DNA from: Cristatella mucedo
Lineage: Eukaryota > Bryozoa > Phylactolaemata > Cristatellidae
Length of the DNA: 60,000 nt
Reading direction: 5' to 3'
Assembly: GCA_009760855.2 (NCBI GenBank)
Contig: WPIO01000217.1
Location: 126,001-186,000 of the forward strand
Shown here: piece after piece, positions 31,195 through 41,310 of the stretch
How the letters are laid out: each line of letters opens with the position of its first letter
How positions within the stretch are numbered: position 1 is the stretch's first letter
The notes under the pieces: generated by a model
What the model was told of the DNA's origin: nothing
The model's database searches: none
Seen by the model: only the letters and a program-made list of their open reading frames with translations
Made by a program: the position numbers and the translations under genes

Positions 31195-31365
31195 AGGCCT
31201 CTGGGTCTTAGCCAATGGGTAAGGTGCTCACACTACCCGACCCAAGTCGAGGGTTCGAGTCCTGCAGCGGGCGATCCTTTATTGCCGCTGGAAGCTAGCT
31301 TAAAGGTGCAAAGGTTCTTCTGCGCCACAATATAAAGAGGCTGTTCAATCAGCAAATACCATTGT
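31195..31365 (+). mobile_element. Diverged SINE-A-like copy
   Basis: GGTCTTAGCCAATGGGTAAG, GTGCTCACACTACCCGACCC, GAGGGTTCGAGTCCTGCAGC (B box GGTTCGAGTCC), GGGCGATCCTTTATTGCCGC and AAAGAGGCTGTTCAATCAGC. The head differs from the other SINE-A copies while the body and tail agree. Confidence 0.75.
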
Positions 31366-31381
31366 TTTTATTAGTATCAGT

Positions 31382-31470
31382 ATAAGTCAACTCCGATAAG
31401 ACGGTGACGCTTGCTTGTCCGGAGCAATACACCAAGCAGGCGATGTAATCTTATGCTCGTTATAATCTTT
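31382..31470 (+). mobile_element. Possible DNA transposon terminus
   Basis: AGTCAACTCCGATAAGACGG followed by TTGTCCGGAGCAATAC and CTCGTTATAATC has the CAACTCCGATAAGACGG / TCCGGA / TTATAA flavour of pogo-like ends. No partner end was found. Confidence 0.25.
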
Positions 31471-31589
31471 TTTTTGGTTCCTGTGTATTTTGTATGCTCA
31501 CCAACGTGATTCAGGACTGCGTATGTACCTCTGAGTGTCTTCTATTGTGCACCTGCATGCTCATACAAGCATGCAGGCGCGTTTAATAA

Positions 31590-32505
31590 TATTAACAATA
31601 ATAAAAAAATACGCTTGATAAAGCGCCGTCACAGAACTCATTCTCTTTCTAGGCGCTTTAAATTTGCTGCAAAGAATACCCAATCGAATGGTGAATGATA
31701 TCATGCATGATAAACAACATTAATAACATGGTTAGGGGTGACATGCATAGGGTCAGCATGCAAGTGGGTTTAGTGGCAGCATGCAACAGTGTCAACATGC
31801 GTAAGTGCATAGGGTGAGTCACAGAGACGTGCTAAATGCTGTCATAAAGAAGTGCGTCTTTACTTTCTTTTTAAATGTGGTCAAGCCAAGGGATGTCACG
31901 ACGAAAGTCGGGAGTAAGTTCCAGGCTTTGGTAGCATACGAACTAAAGGCTCGTTCTCCAAAGAATTGTACAAGGTATAGGTAAACGGTCAGATTCAGGA
32001 GAGCGGTTGGTCCAATGCTTTGCCTGGTGGGGCAATAAATCTGATAGCTAGGCTGGAGCCAAAGAATGAAGGGACCTAAAAGTGATCGAAAGAACCTTTG
32101 AAGTCGATCTGTTGCTTAACGCAGATCGGCGAGCAGTGGTGTGATGTGGATTCTGTGACGCTCCCGACAGACGAGCTGCAGAGTTGTGCACCAGCTGCAA
32201 GCGCCTGATGGCACATGCCGGTAGACCAGCAAGGTAATTTACAGAAGTGAAGACGAGATGACGAAAATTCACGGACTAAGTTAGATGTGGTATCGGTGTC
32301 TAAACAAGCCCAAATTAGAGCAATTCTATGTAGCTGGTAGTAGGCAGACTTGACTGTGGATCTGATTTGGTCGTCTATCGAAAGGTCACTTTGGATTACG
32401 ACACCTAGATTGATCAAAGCAGGAGTGATCAAAGCGTACAAAGGTACAATTGAGTGTCATGCGCATAGAAGTTTAAGCCTAGATTGTGTTTGGAAATCAC
32501 ATCGG

Positions 32506-32546
<41 letters not shown>

Positions 32547-32612
32547 AAACCGTGAAAAGAACCCGACCAAGCACTGAGCCCTGGTATACCCCAAATTTCA
32601 GAGGTGTGTGTG
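31590..32612 (-). mobile_element. LINE-A fragment
   Basis: The minus strand carries the LINE-A tail hairpin (AAAGCGCCGTCACAGAACTC in +), the untranslated block, and ORF2 blocks LNLGVVIQSDLSIDDQIRST, AYYQLHRIALIWACLDTDTT, LPACAIRRLQLVHNSAARLS and KVLSITFRSLHSLAPA, with several frame breaks. An internal (GA)n run at 32507-32541 replaces part of the RT region. Confidence 0.85.
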
Positions 32613-32679
32613 CATGTTAGCTTTTCCAGCCTCTTCTAAGGTCGATGCCTTGTTTGCCATGAAACCTTTAGCTTTTGCT

Positions 32680-32850
32680 TAATAATAATATTAATAAGCA
32701 CGCTCCGAGAACTAAATCTCTTACTAGAATTCTTTAAATGTGCTGTGAAAGAAGCATGTTAACGTCGTTAGTGTTAGCACGCTCATCGTAAGTGCGCAGG
32801 GAATAGAAAAGCGATTGGACAGAGAGTTGATTCTTTTATGACTGTCAACC
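32680..32850 (-). mobile_element. LINE-A 3' tail fragment
   Basis: TTAATAATAATATTAATAAG, ACGCTCCGAGAACTAAATCT and CTTTAAATGTGCTGTGAAAG are a worn LINE-A 3' end in minus orientation, followed by the untranslated GTTAGTGTTAGCACGCTCAT block. Confidence 0.65.
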
Positions 32851-33177
32851 AGCCACAGATTCTATTATTAAAAATATTATCGCAGGACCAGCTTGCTTTT
32901 TTCTGCTAGCTTCATCCGTATATCCGGTAGCGTCCGCCACCGGATGTACGGCATACCCAATGTTGAGGTCAAGGTCCTTGGAGCGAACTCGGGCGGTTTC
33001 TTTGCAGGGGCGACAAGGATTAATACAGCCATACGCTGTCCAGCGCTAACGTAATGGCCACACGCTGGCCAGCGCTGCTCGCCAAATCCGCGAGGTTCGT
33101 CACGTAAACTTTCATTTACTTTTAATGACAACTGACTAGTCGACCATTCGAGCTCATTAAAACTCCATATGCCATCG

Positions 33178-33275
33178 ATAATAATAATAATAATAATAAT
33201 GCGCTTGATAAAGCGCCCTAAGAGAACTCAATATCTTTCTAGGCGCTTTACATTTGCTGCAAAGGGAAAGGCATC
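33178..33275 (-). mobile_element. LINE-A 3' tail fragment
   Basis: (AAT)n, TGCGCTTGATAAAGCGCCCT, AAGAGAACTCAATATCTTTC and TAGGCGCTTTACATTTGCTG. Only the terminal ~95 bp are present. Confidence 0.85.
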
Positions 33276-33359
33276 GACACGAGTAAATATCTTGCATATA
33301 ACCCAGCGGATGTGTGCGCTGCTATGCAATGCATCAGGTTACGCCTTCCGTTGAGATTA

Positions 33360-34220
33360 ACTTAGGACAGGCGTAGCTTCTGCTTATAGGCGGTAAGAGG
33401 AGTTAACTGGCTGCCATGGTCCGCTACTAAGCAGGGCGCTCAGCGGACTCCACCAAAAGGAATCACCATCGCAATTCCTCTGGAGCTTTGGCCTAACTTT
33501 CATCCAGAGCATCAATCTCGACCTCTAAAAACACCAGCTGACCACCCGGTTGACCTCCAGCATCGCTGCTCTGCCTGCTGCAATTAAGGACCGTCGGCAT
33601 CGTGTCGAGGCAAAGTAGCAACGTCGAGCACCGGTTCATTACTCAATTGGATCGCTACAAGTCGCTCCTCATCGGCCTACCCAGGAGATCGTCGTAGATG
33701 ATCCCGTTACAGGCAGGCTCGTTTGAACTGGGCTGCCCGACCGATCGGCAGCGAAGTGCAGCGAAAACGTCACTCGCCTCGGTCTGGAGGATAACCACTT
33801 CTGGCTTCTCGTCTGGGATTTCTTTTTTGCTCAAATGACGGCACCGCCCCGGATCGTTTTCAAGTGGGCTGCGACACTCGATGCCGTATTCGGGTTGGAC
33901 GTGCTGCTAGGGATGGTTGCGACAGAGGGCAGTCGTAGGTAGGCGGCACTCCGGCGGGCGAGAGGGGCGAAGAGAGTCGTGCTCCGCCGTGCTCCGTGAC
34001 TAGTGAAATAAACCGGCGGTCGTCGGCCGGCATTCTGTGCTGTGCACGACGGCAAACGAGCTACATCGTCATCCGAGCGGCAAGCAGAGGTCGCGAACTC
34101 ACCTTCTGCGGTCGGCAGACGCGTCCGTTGCTAAGGTCGCGGGCTTCCGCCCGACTAGCTAGCCTCGCTGCTCGAGTGGACTGGCAGCGCGCCGAGCGCG
34201 TCTCAGGTCCTACATCCATC
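33360..34220. other. GC-rich block, no gene recognised
   Basis: The left edge of the GC-rich half of the window. There is a GTGAAATAAACC near 34010 followed by CATTCTGTGCTGTGCACG, which loosely resembles LTR poly(A)/R sequence, and a minus-strand AG/GTGAGT splice-donor-like site near 34100. Neither is enough to call a gene or an LTR. Confidence 0.35.
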
Positions 34221-34224
34221 GGAT

Positions 34225-34440
34225 GATCCACACACTTTCGCGACTGTCCCCCCTCCACACTCAGCCGTGTTTCAGACATGACTCAGGCATGCTTCTCACT
34301 TTCACATTGCAGGGCGATATGAAGACTTTTGGCTACCGTGTGTACACAGTAAGCTGCTTAGGCTTAGAGCTCGCTATGGGCACTCTCCTGTGTTGCACCC
34401 ACTTAGTGCTTGCCGCTTTGTGGAGTTACGCGCATTACGT
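34225..34440 (+). mobile_element. LINE-B 3' fragment
   Basis: Sense similarity covers CATGCTTCTCACTTTCAC, GACTTTTGGCTACCGTGTGT (the ETKSVGYR equivalent) and AGCTGCTTAGGCTTAGAGCT, ending CTTTGTGGAGTTACG. This copy is 5' truncated. Confidence 0.7.
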
Positions 34441-34758
34441 ACGGCACGGTACCAAACGGCCCGCTCCAAGCCGACCAGAGAAGCTCGCGGCTGCATCGCG
34501 TGCTCGATCAGCGAACCAGCCGCAGCAGCCGAATGCCGCCGCGGCGTCCGAGAGGCGGCCTTTGGACTATCGGCGATCTCCGGTGGCGCGGGCTGCCACG
34601 TTTTGCTAGTTTTTTAAAGGCCTCGATTGCATGTCGATGGAAACGCCTCCGACAGCCGGCCGCCGCTGTCGGAAGGCTCCAAGAGCTACTCTGTCGATTG
34701 GCTGTTCAAACGGGACACCGAAGCCTCAATCGCAGCGGCGGGCAGCCAAAGGCAGACG

Positions 34759-34794
34759 TTTCCGGTCACAGCAGCCGACTGCTGTGACCGGAAA
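34759..34794. repeat. Perfect 16-bp inverted repeat with 4-base loop
   Basis: Arm TTTCCGGTCACAGCAG (34759-34774), loop CCGA, and its exact reverse complement at 34779-34794. No mismatch occurs in 16 bp, and AATTATAAG follows at once. Confidence 0.95.
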
Positions 34795-35109
34795 AATTAT
34801 AAGGCAGCCAGCCGCGGCAGGACTCGCTCGATCGGCCGGGGTCAAAATCTGGACCGCTACCCGGGAATACGCAGGAACGCAACTGCTCGGTAGCTGAGGG
34901 CGAGCTAGGCCAGCCGGATGTGCGAAGGCTCTAGACGTCAGGCATGTGGCGGCGGCCCGTCCATCAATCGACCGTGCCGCAGCCGCATGCGGGCTCGATC
35001 CGCGAGCACGGCTGCTGCTGCTGACCGACGCCGTCGGCAGAACAGCAGCCGTGCTCAGCATCCGGCGTCGAGAGCTATGCTGCCGCTCTCCTGGCTTTTC
35101 CACGCAGCA

Positions 35110-35112
<3 letters not shown>

Positions 35113-35165
<53 letters not shown>
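35113..35165. repeat. (CT)n microsatellite
   Basis: About 25 uninterrupted CT units. Confidence 0.98.
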
Positions 35166-35284
35166 GCCAACCGTTCTCTTCACTGAGCCGAGTCTGATAT
35201 TATTCTCTTGCGAGGGAGAGAAAAAGAGAGAGCAAAGCAAGAAAGAAAACCCTATAAAAAAAAGAAATAATATTTGGGTGTTGA

Positions 35285-36180
35285 GAGTTTTGTATAGCCC
35301 AATTACAGCCTAAGCGACTTTCGGTATGCATTCAATAGCTAGCAGACTTCATCTCACGCAACAAAGAGATAGTGGGAAGCATAGCAGAGTCAGGAGAGCA
35401 GTTGAGGTAGTAAGTGGCGTGGAAGTGGCAGCTCAGGACCACTGAAAAAGATGAGCCATATTCGGCAGCAGGAGAGTAGTTGTCGTTGCACAAGAATCGC
35501 GGAAGCGAGTTCCATAGTCTAGGACCTGCAGAGCTCAAGCTTCTGCCGCCAACGGTCTTTAAGAGGAGGAATGGAACAGCTAATTTACTGTCCACACAGG
35601 ATCTGAGGGCGAAAACAGGGTGAAACCAGTGCAGCAGCTCAGCCAAGTATGGAGGAGCCGTGGGGGGGCCATGTGGCTGTGGTTTGTGGTTCTGGTTCGT
35701 ATCGCTGGGCTCGCTGCTCACTGCCGGTGCAGGCAGACCGGTAGTGCCCGGAGCCACCCCTGGGTCTGACAGCTGGTGGCTGTGGCCTAGGAACAGGCCG
35801 GCGGTCAGCTGCGTCTGACGGCTGTGATGTATCCACAGGCTGGCTTTATCCTCCCGCCAACTCACGGGATGAGTTGTGGTTGGGAGAGAGTGGGCGAGGA
35901 GGGAACGCGGACCGAGGGAGGGCAGTCGAGGGCTCGAAGGGCGGTGGCGCCTGGCGGCTGCGTATGTGTATATGTATGCGAAGAAAGAGCGGAGTCGAGT
36001 GGGAGTAGGGGCCGAAGGGGGCCGTGCGCCCTTCGGCTTCGTGAAGTGTATTAAACTGTTTGTGGTAGTCATCGGCTGGCTCTCTGCTTTGCTGATCAAA
36101 CTACAGTGGGTCAGCGTAAGAGCTTTGCTCTGTATCCGTAAATCAACCGGCAGCCGTCTTAGCTCTTTTAGCAAAGGAGA
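35285..36180 (-). mobile_element. LINE-B fragment with ~450-bp internal insertion
   Basis: The minus-strand frame is open for 280 codons. It begins LKELRRLPVDLRIQSKALTL then THCSLISKA and resumes after about 150 codons with PPYLAELLHWFHPVFALRSC, KTVGGRSLSSAGPRLWNSLP and ISLLREMKSASY. In related LINEs the first block is followed directly by the second (KALTLTHKSLHG.APPYLAELL style), so the Pro/Ser-rich stretch at about 36085-35650 is extra sequence. Confidence 0.8.
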
Positions 36181-36354
36181 CGCGTGGTCGAAGGTTCTTT
36201 AACACGAACTTTAGCGAATCGCCCTTCTATCCGGTAAACTTATCGTATACCCACGGGCTGGGCGGCGCCCGAATTAGTTGGAATCCACTGAAAGCCACTG
36301 GAAACCAAGCGAGAGACCAAGAGAAAAGCTGGTGTGCGTGCTCACGAGTTTCCC

Positions 36355-36512
36355 GGTCTCAGCCTAGGAGATAGGCACTCGCTCATTAGGAGGGCCTAGG
36401 TTGTGGGTTCGAACCCTACAGTTTGGTAAACTTTTATGATCCACTGCAAGCGGTGGCGATAGCTACGAAGGCTCCTCTGCCGGTCCATAAATGAAGCTGT
36501 TGAATAAGATTA
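36355..36512 (+). mobile_element. Diverged SINE-A-like copy
   Basis: GGTCTCAGCCTAGGAGATAG (head), GTGGGTTCGAACCCTACAGT (B box GGTTCGAACCC), CCACTGCAAGCGGTGGCGAT (body) and AAATGAAGCTGTTGAATAAG (tail). Its head resembles the copy at 31195 more than the reference SINE-A, so this may be a subfamily. Confidence 0.75.
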
Positions 36513-37240
36513 CCTTGTCTTTACATGCGGCTCAGCAAGCTCACACGACATCGGCAGGACCGGATTGGACAGGTAGGCCTCTACAGCGACGAATAAAGAT
36601 CCTCCATCGTCGCCAGGTGCTTATCGTCTCTGACGGACGGATATCGCTTAGATGAGAATTCAGCTTCTTTCCATTGTAATCGCTGGTCGAAGCGAGCGTT
36701 TCCGGCCAGTCGAGGGCTGCAGTTAGCTTTACCACTCTTTCGCAAGCTCGGAGGACTGTGAGCATTGGCTTTCTGTACATAGCCAGCGGCGGCAAGGCAC
36801 CAAGGTGGCGCCAGAGCACAGCCGAGCATCCGTCGCCTCAACGAACCGCGCTTGGGCCGACGCTATACCGGAGGGGGACATTACGTCATAGGTCTGCTGG
36901 CCCCGGCTGGAACAAGCTTTACTTAGGGTCGGGGGCCAAAAAGGACCAGCCGCAGCCGGCTAGCCGAGGCTGTCTGCGGCTCGTCGAATGATTTCATCGA
37001 AACAAATGCACAGGTTCGTGCATCCACTTACTTAGCCACCTCTGAATAAAGCAACGAATTTAGTGTCAGCCCGCGACCTCCCTGAAGTCGGTGACCGATA
37101 TGGCGAGCGGAACGCCGACCTGTCGGCTTGGAGGAGAACGCGGAGGGAACGGCCGGGCCAAATCCGAATTCGGGCTGAGACTCCCCTCCACCGGACCCTA
37201 CCTGCCCCCATTGCTTTCCACGCCCATAATTGTAGTACAG
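36513..37240. other. GC-rich block, no gene recognised
   Basis: Unassigned. CCACCTCTGAATAAAGCAAC near 37030 and GGTGACCGATATGG near 37090 together recall an LTR end plus leader of a Gypsy-type element, but no gag or pol was found. Confidence 0.3.
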
Positions 37241-37400
<160 letters not shown>

Positions 37401-37779
37401 CCTCGTTTTCTGGTCTCTCTGCTCCTCTCTCTGTACCTCGACAGCTCACTCTCTTTTTCTCGGTCTCCCTCCTTCGCTCCATCTCGCTGGTTCAATCTCT
37501 GATACTCAGCATTGCGATGAAACGGCCTCACCGCTTTTGAGAAGCTGTCGGGTCTCTGCGGCGAGCTTGAAGACGCACAGGGCTGAAGCCGCTGCGGACA
37601 GCGGTTGGTGAGCGATGCCATAACGCCGAGAGCTTAAATGTCAGAAATTTCGGACCGCTCCAGGAGCCGCCATTCTTTAGCCGCAGTCGAGAGCCCACGA
37701 TCACATGGCAGCAGCTGTTACGCTCGTCTTTTGTCGCTGTTTAGCGAATAATAATAAGATTACTAATGCCAATGATAAT

Positions 37780-37850
37780 TTATTTCTAACGCGCCTAAAA
37801 GAGAACTCAATCTCTCCCAAGGCATTTTACGTATGCTATATGTGGTTGTT
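37780..37850 (-). mobile_element. SINE-B/LINE-A tail fragment
   Basis: TTATTTCTAACGCGCCTAAA, AGAGAACTCAATCTCTCCCA and AGGCATTTTACGTATGCTAT match the shared hairpin tail in minus orientation. It is too short to decide between the SINE and the LINE. Confidence 0.55.
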
Positions 37851-37899
37851 TTGAGATTATGATACTGTCATTGAATTATGGGCTGTTGCGATTTAAGGC

Positions 37900-38056
37900 A
37901 GTGGTATATAAGTAATGGGCGGCAAAGGTCCGGGGAGTGAGGTCGAGGACGCCGGGCGGGCAGTTTCGTACTGGCCCGCTGCGGAGTCCGCGTGAATAAA
38001 CTTCTTTGAGGCCACTTCGGTGTTCTGTGCGGTATCGCGCACCAGCCGCTTGAAGC
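37900..38056 (+). promoter_or_regulatory. Candidate TATA promoter / possible LTR piece
   Basis: GGTATATAAGTAATGG (about 37905) is a good TATA box. GTGAATAAACTTC (about 37992) and TTCTGTGCGGTATCG follow, which could equally be the poly(A) signal and R region of a solo LTR. An ATG at 38057 opens the next short reading frame. Confidence 0.3.
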
Positions 38057-38239
38057 ATGTCGAACTACACTAGAGAGAAAGCGTGCCAATTGTTTAGTGA
38101 TAGCAGACGCCGTGCGGCGCAGCTGAAACGCAATGGAACCATTCGCGTGGACCGAGTGATTTCTGTGAGGAGCAAGCAGGTCGGTTTTTGGCAAAGCGGA
38201 ATGTCGTCACGTCAGTCGCTTGTGAACTTAAGACCTTAG
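38057..38239 (+). CDS. Possible short first exon or small ORF, unknown
   Basis: This encodes 60 residues beginning MSNYTREKACQLFSDSRRRA, rich in Arg, Lys and Ser. I do not recognise the family. A GTCGGT donor-like site after ...VRSKQ (about 38180) would make it a first exon; no following exon was found. The support is position alone: about 150 bp after a TATA box with an in-frame ATG. Confidence 0.2.
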   Translation: MSNYTREKACQLFSDSRRRAAQLKRNGTIRVDRVISVRSKQVGFWQSGMSSRQSLVNLRP

Positions 38240-38350
38240 GAGCATGCTAAAACTAAACGCACATTATCTAGTGGCTTTGGGGTGCGCGAGTGGCGAGGCT
38301 ACACGACTCGAAAGGCCGCGAAGGTGCGACGCGAAGCCTGATCCTAATTT

Positions 38351-39077
38351 TTGCTGGGCGGGCCGGAGGGAAAAGGAATGCAAGGGTTTGAGGTCACGGA
38401 CAGAACCTCGGACGTTGAACGCTGCTTATTTCTCCCCTCCCCCAGCAGGGAGCTGCCTAGCTCGCTGCACTCATTCGCCGATACTGTTGTAGGGTTTCGG
38501 CGAAAAGATCGAAGAAAGTCGAGCGACGCACGCCGCAAGCGATACAGCGAAGAGACTTATTCCGTGAATCGCGAGAGTCCTTTCATACGCGCGCCGCAAA
38601 ATGCACGCGCCCGCGGCCGCGCCGCCTCCGTCGCACGAAATCCGCGTCGGCGCATGTGCGGCTACGGCGTGCGAGCCAGTGCGACCGCGCGCACGCTTGC
38701 TTACGTTTTTTTCGAGCTCGTCCGCGCGTGCAGCGTGCTGCGCGGCCGGCGCAGCACGCTGCCGCCGCAGGCTTCGCGCGTGAGTCAGCCATTGCCCGCA
38801 GCGCCCGCCGACGCATCGGAGCCGCCGCTGCCGCTGCCGCCGGCGCTAAACCAGCACATCCACCCCGCTGCGCCGCAAATCGCAACCCGCTTCCTCGAGC
38901 TAGAACGCTTTCAAAGTGTTCCTTCCACTCCACATACACCCCCTCCCCGCCCCGCGCGGTGTCACATCAGAACGGCTGCTGCTATATTCTCTACACTTTT
39001 AGTATTGACGCCGATGCCAGCCTCAGCGACTGCTAAGAGCTGGCAGCCTTGGGCTGCCAGCCTACTTGGGCTGCCAG
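38351..39077 (+). other. GC-rich block with a long open frame running into LINE-A
   Basis: One frame stays open from 38351 through 39520, where it joins LINE-A ORF2 codons. The non-LINE part is Arg/Ala/Pro-rich and is shadowed by open frames on the other strand, as expected by chance at this GC content. No domain was recognised. Confidence 0.3.
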
Positions 39078-39768
39078 TCTACCTTACTGGCCTACCAGCA
39101 TGCGCGATCAGGCGACTGCAGCTGGTGCACAACTCGGCGGCTAGACTTGTCTGTCGTGAGCGTCGCAGTTGCCACATTACTCCACTTCTCGCCGACCTGC
39201 ACTGGCTACCAGTCAAGCAACGGATTGACTTCAAGGTTTTGTCGCTCACTTTTAGGTCCCTTCATTCTATGGCTCCAGCCTATCTGTCAGATATACTACC
39301 CCATCAGGCCAAGCATCGTACCACCCGCTTCTCGGAATCCAACAGTCTAGAAATACCTCGTACACACCTTAAATCCTTTGGAGACCGTGCATTTAGTTCG
39401 TATGCTCCCAAAGCCTGGAACTCCCTCCCGACCTGCGTCAGAGCATCCCCTGACCTGACCACATTTAAAAGGAACTTAAAAACGCACCTATTTAGGACAG
39501 CATTTAGTGGGTCCCTGTGATTCGTCCTTGATGTGCTTATGCGTGCTGACACTGTGCATGCTGCCACTAACCACATTTGCATGCTGACCCAGTGCATGTA
39601 ACCCCTAACCATATTATTCACTTTGCTTGTTTTTCAAGCATGATTTTACTTACCATTCAATTGCATTTCCATTTGCAGCAAATGTAAAGCGCCTAGAGAG
39701 AGATTAAGTTCTCTGAGGGCGCTTTATCAAGTGCATTATTATTATTATTATTATTGTTACTGCGCTGC
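39078..39768 (+). mobile_element. LINE-A fragment, best-preserved 3' copy
   Basis: An intact frame encodes LTGLPACAIRRLQLVHNSAA, RLVCRERRSCHITPLLADLH, WLPVKQRIDFKVLSLTFRSL, AYLSDILPHQAKHRTTRFSE, LKSFGDRAFSSYAPKAWNSL and LKTHLFRTAFSGSL then TGA (39518). The 3' UTR follows, with the hairpin AGCGCCTAGAGAGAGATTAA...TTCTCTGAGGGCGC and a (TTA)n tail. The frame is unbroken over ~150 codons, which suggests a young insertion, 5' truncated as LINEs often are. Confidence 0.93.
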
Positions 39769-39939
39769 CAACGGCTCGTTGCTGGCCGCTTGATACGCTT
39801 GAGGGCACCGCCATCTTGACGTTTACGCCGCTACTTGCGTGTTCCACTGAAGGAGAACGACTGCTCAGCTATTGCAAACGTGAAGCGGTGGCGGCGGCGA
39901 CGGCAGCGTATTAAACCAGCCAGATTGTGGCCGGTTTTC

Positions 39940-40060
39940 ATTATTCGCGCTTCCTGATTTATAACGGCCAAGAGCCGACGAAGCGATATTGCATTGGCCG
40001 GAGGCGGCGTAAAAAGCAGCAGCAGCCATATAAATAGGCAGTCGGTCGCTGCCTGTCGCT
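39940..40060 (+). promoter_or_regulatory. Candidate core promoter
   Basis: CATTGGCCGG (an inverted CCAAT-like box) is followed about 35 bp later by CCATATAAATAGG (TATA box, about 40027) and then by GCTATTTATGAGCC. The composition and spacing suit a eukaryotic core promoter on +, but the next gene on this strand was not found. Confidence 0.3.
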
Positions 40061-40230
40061 ATTTATGAGCCACCACCAGGAGGCGATTCACTGGCGATCT
40101 TCATCTCTGACTTGTCGGGCCAGTTCCTTTCGCACTCATATTCACCTTATTTTTATTCTAGATGAATCGAATATCCCCTTGATAAACCGCCCGATAGAAT
40201 GCATGCATTCCCAGCGGGCATGTACACACA

Positions 40231-40231
<1 letters not shown>

Positions 40232-40303
<72 letters not shown>
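40232..40303. repeat. (CT)n microsatellite
   Basis: About 35 CT units preceded by ACACACACA. Confidence 0.98.
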
Positions 40304-40305
<2 letters not shown>

Positions 40306-40854
40306 CAGTCCTTCGGCCTGCGCGCTCGCGTTTAAGTTACTAGATGTATCGAAGGCTACCCTACTGAGTAAATTTAACACCGCGATCGTATCCCGTTGAT
40401 CCGTATTGTCGCCGTTGTCCGGCGAGGCTGACAGTACACCAACTACTTTCACCCGGTCAGCGTTCACCTTTTGACATAAAGTATGTTATGAGAGTTAAGA
40501 AATTTACAGTCTCTTGGGGTTTTTAACTGTGTTCGCAGCAACCTGACCCTCTAGCCGACCTTCACGCCACGATGGAATTCTACTACTTCACAATAGCAAA
40601 CTTCATTGATGAGTTTGCGACCTCTGAATAAACTGCAGATTCGCCCACTCCAAGAAACTCATTGGCTTTTTAGCTGGCATATGAAGCGCAAGCTTCACTG
40701 AACATAGACTTAAGAAAGAGACCTCAAAAGTCGTGACTCACTGTCCAGAATTGTTGTTTGTAAAATATTATAGATGGCATCAATCCATTTTAGCTAAGGC
40801 TAATTCTTTATTCTGTAGAGAAGGAGCGAAATCGCAGATCAAAACATTTGTCCT

Positions 40855-40985
40855 TACTACGATTATCGCGGTTAATCAGTTCCAGACTCTACCGCGATAA
40901 CTGAGCTTCCGCGAAGTAGGATTCTTTATTTGTGAATTGAACATTTTCGTATTGAAAGCGTAGAGAATTTGTTCACGACCCTCTA
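40855..40985. mobile_element. Possible mariner/pogo-type terminus
   Basis: CTACGATTATCGCGGTTAAT, CTCTACCGCGATAACTGAGC and TTCCGCGAAGTAGGATTCTT, then GAACATTTTCGTATTGAAAG and CTCTAAATGCGGTTTATAAC. Repeated CCGCGA(T/A)A motifs with GCGAAGTAGGA are characteristic of a widespread class of TA-target DNA transposon ends. The other end was not located. Confidence 0.35.
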
Positions 40986-41095
40986 AATGCGGTTTATAAC
41001 ATTGCTAGAGCACTCACATTAAATACAACACCTTTGGTCACAAGTGCACTTGCAGAAGTTTGACCGATTCTGCTCGAGCTTTGCTGGCTCTTCGC

Positions 41096-41138
41096 TGTCA
41101 AGCGTCGAGTGTCAAGCGTCGAGTGTCAAGCGTCGGGG
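41096..41138 (+). repeat. 14-bp tandem repeat, three copies
   Basis: TCAAGCGTCGAGTG occurs twice in full, followed by a third copy ending TCAAGCGTCGGG. Confidence 0.9.
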
Positions 41139-41149
41139 ATCTTCTATCG

Positions 41150-41310
41150 GGCTTGCACGTCGCTTGCACCAGCCTTGACCTGTACTCGGCCTCCTCGCTT
41201 CCCCTGTCGGGCTGTCGCACCACTTCTCGCCAGAAGCCTGGTCATCTTGCTGACCCTGAAACCAACTTGAAACCTTTTGGCGATCGAGCTGTCCGGTGGT
41301 AAGCACGTAC
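41150..41310 (+). mobile_element. Short LINE C-terminal relic
   Basis: The sense frame ends ETNLKPFGDRAVRW, which matches the LINE-A block HLKSFGDRAFSSYAPKAW. It is too short to orient further. Confidence 0.4.

Noticed and set aside
34061-34279. Minus-strand possible first exon with a GTGAGT donor
   Set aside because: A good donor alone in GC-rich DNA is not enough; no downstream exon or known peptide was found.
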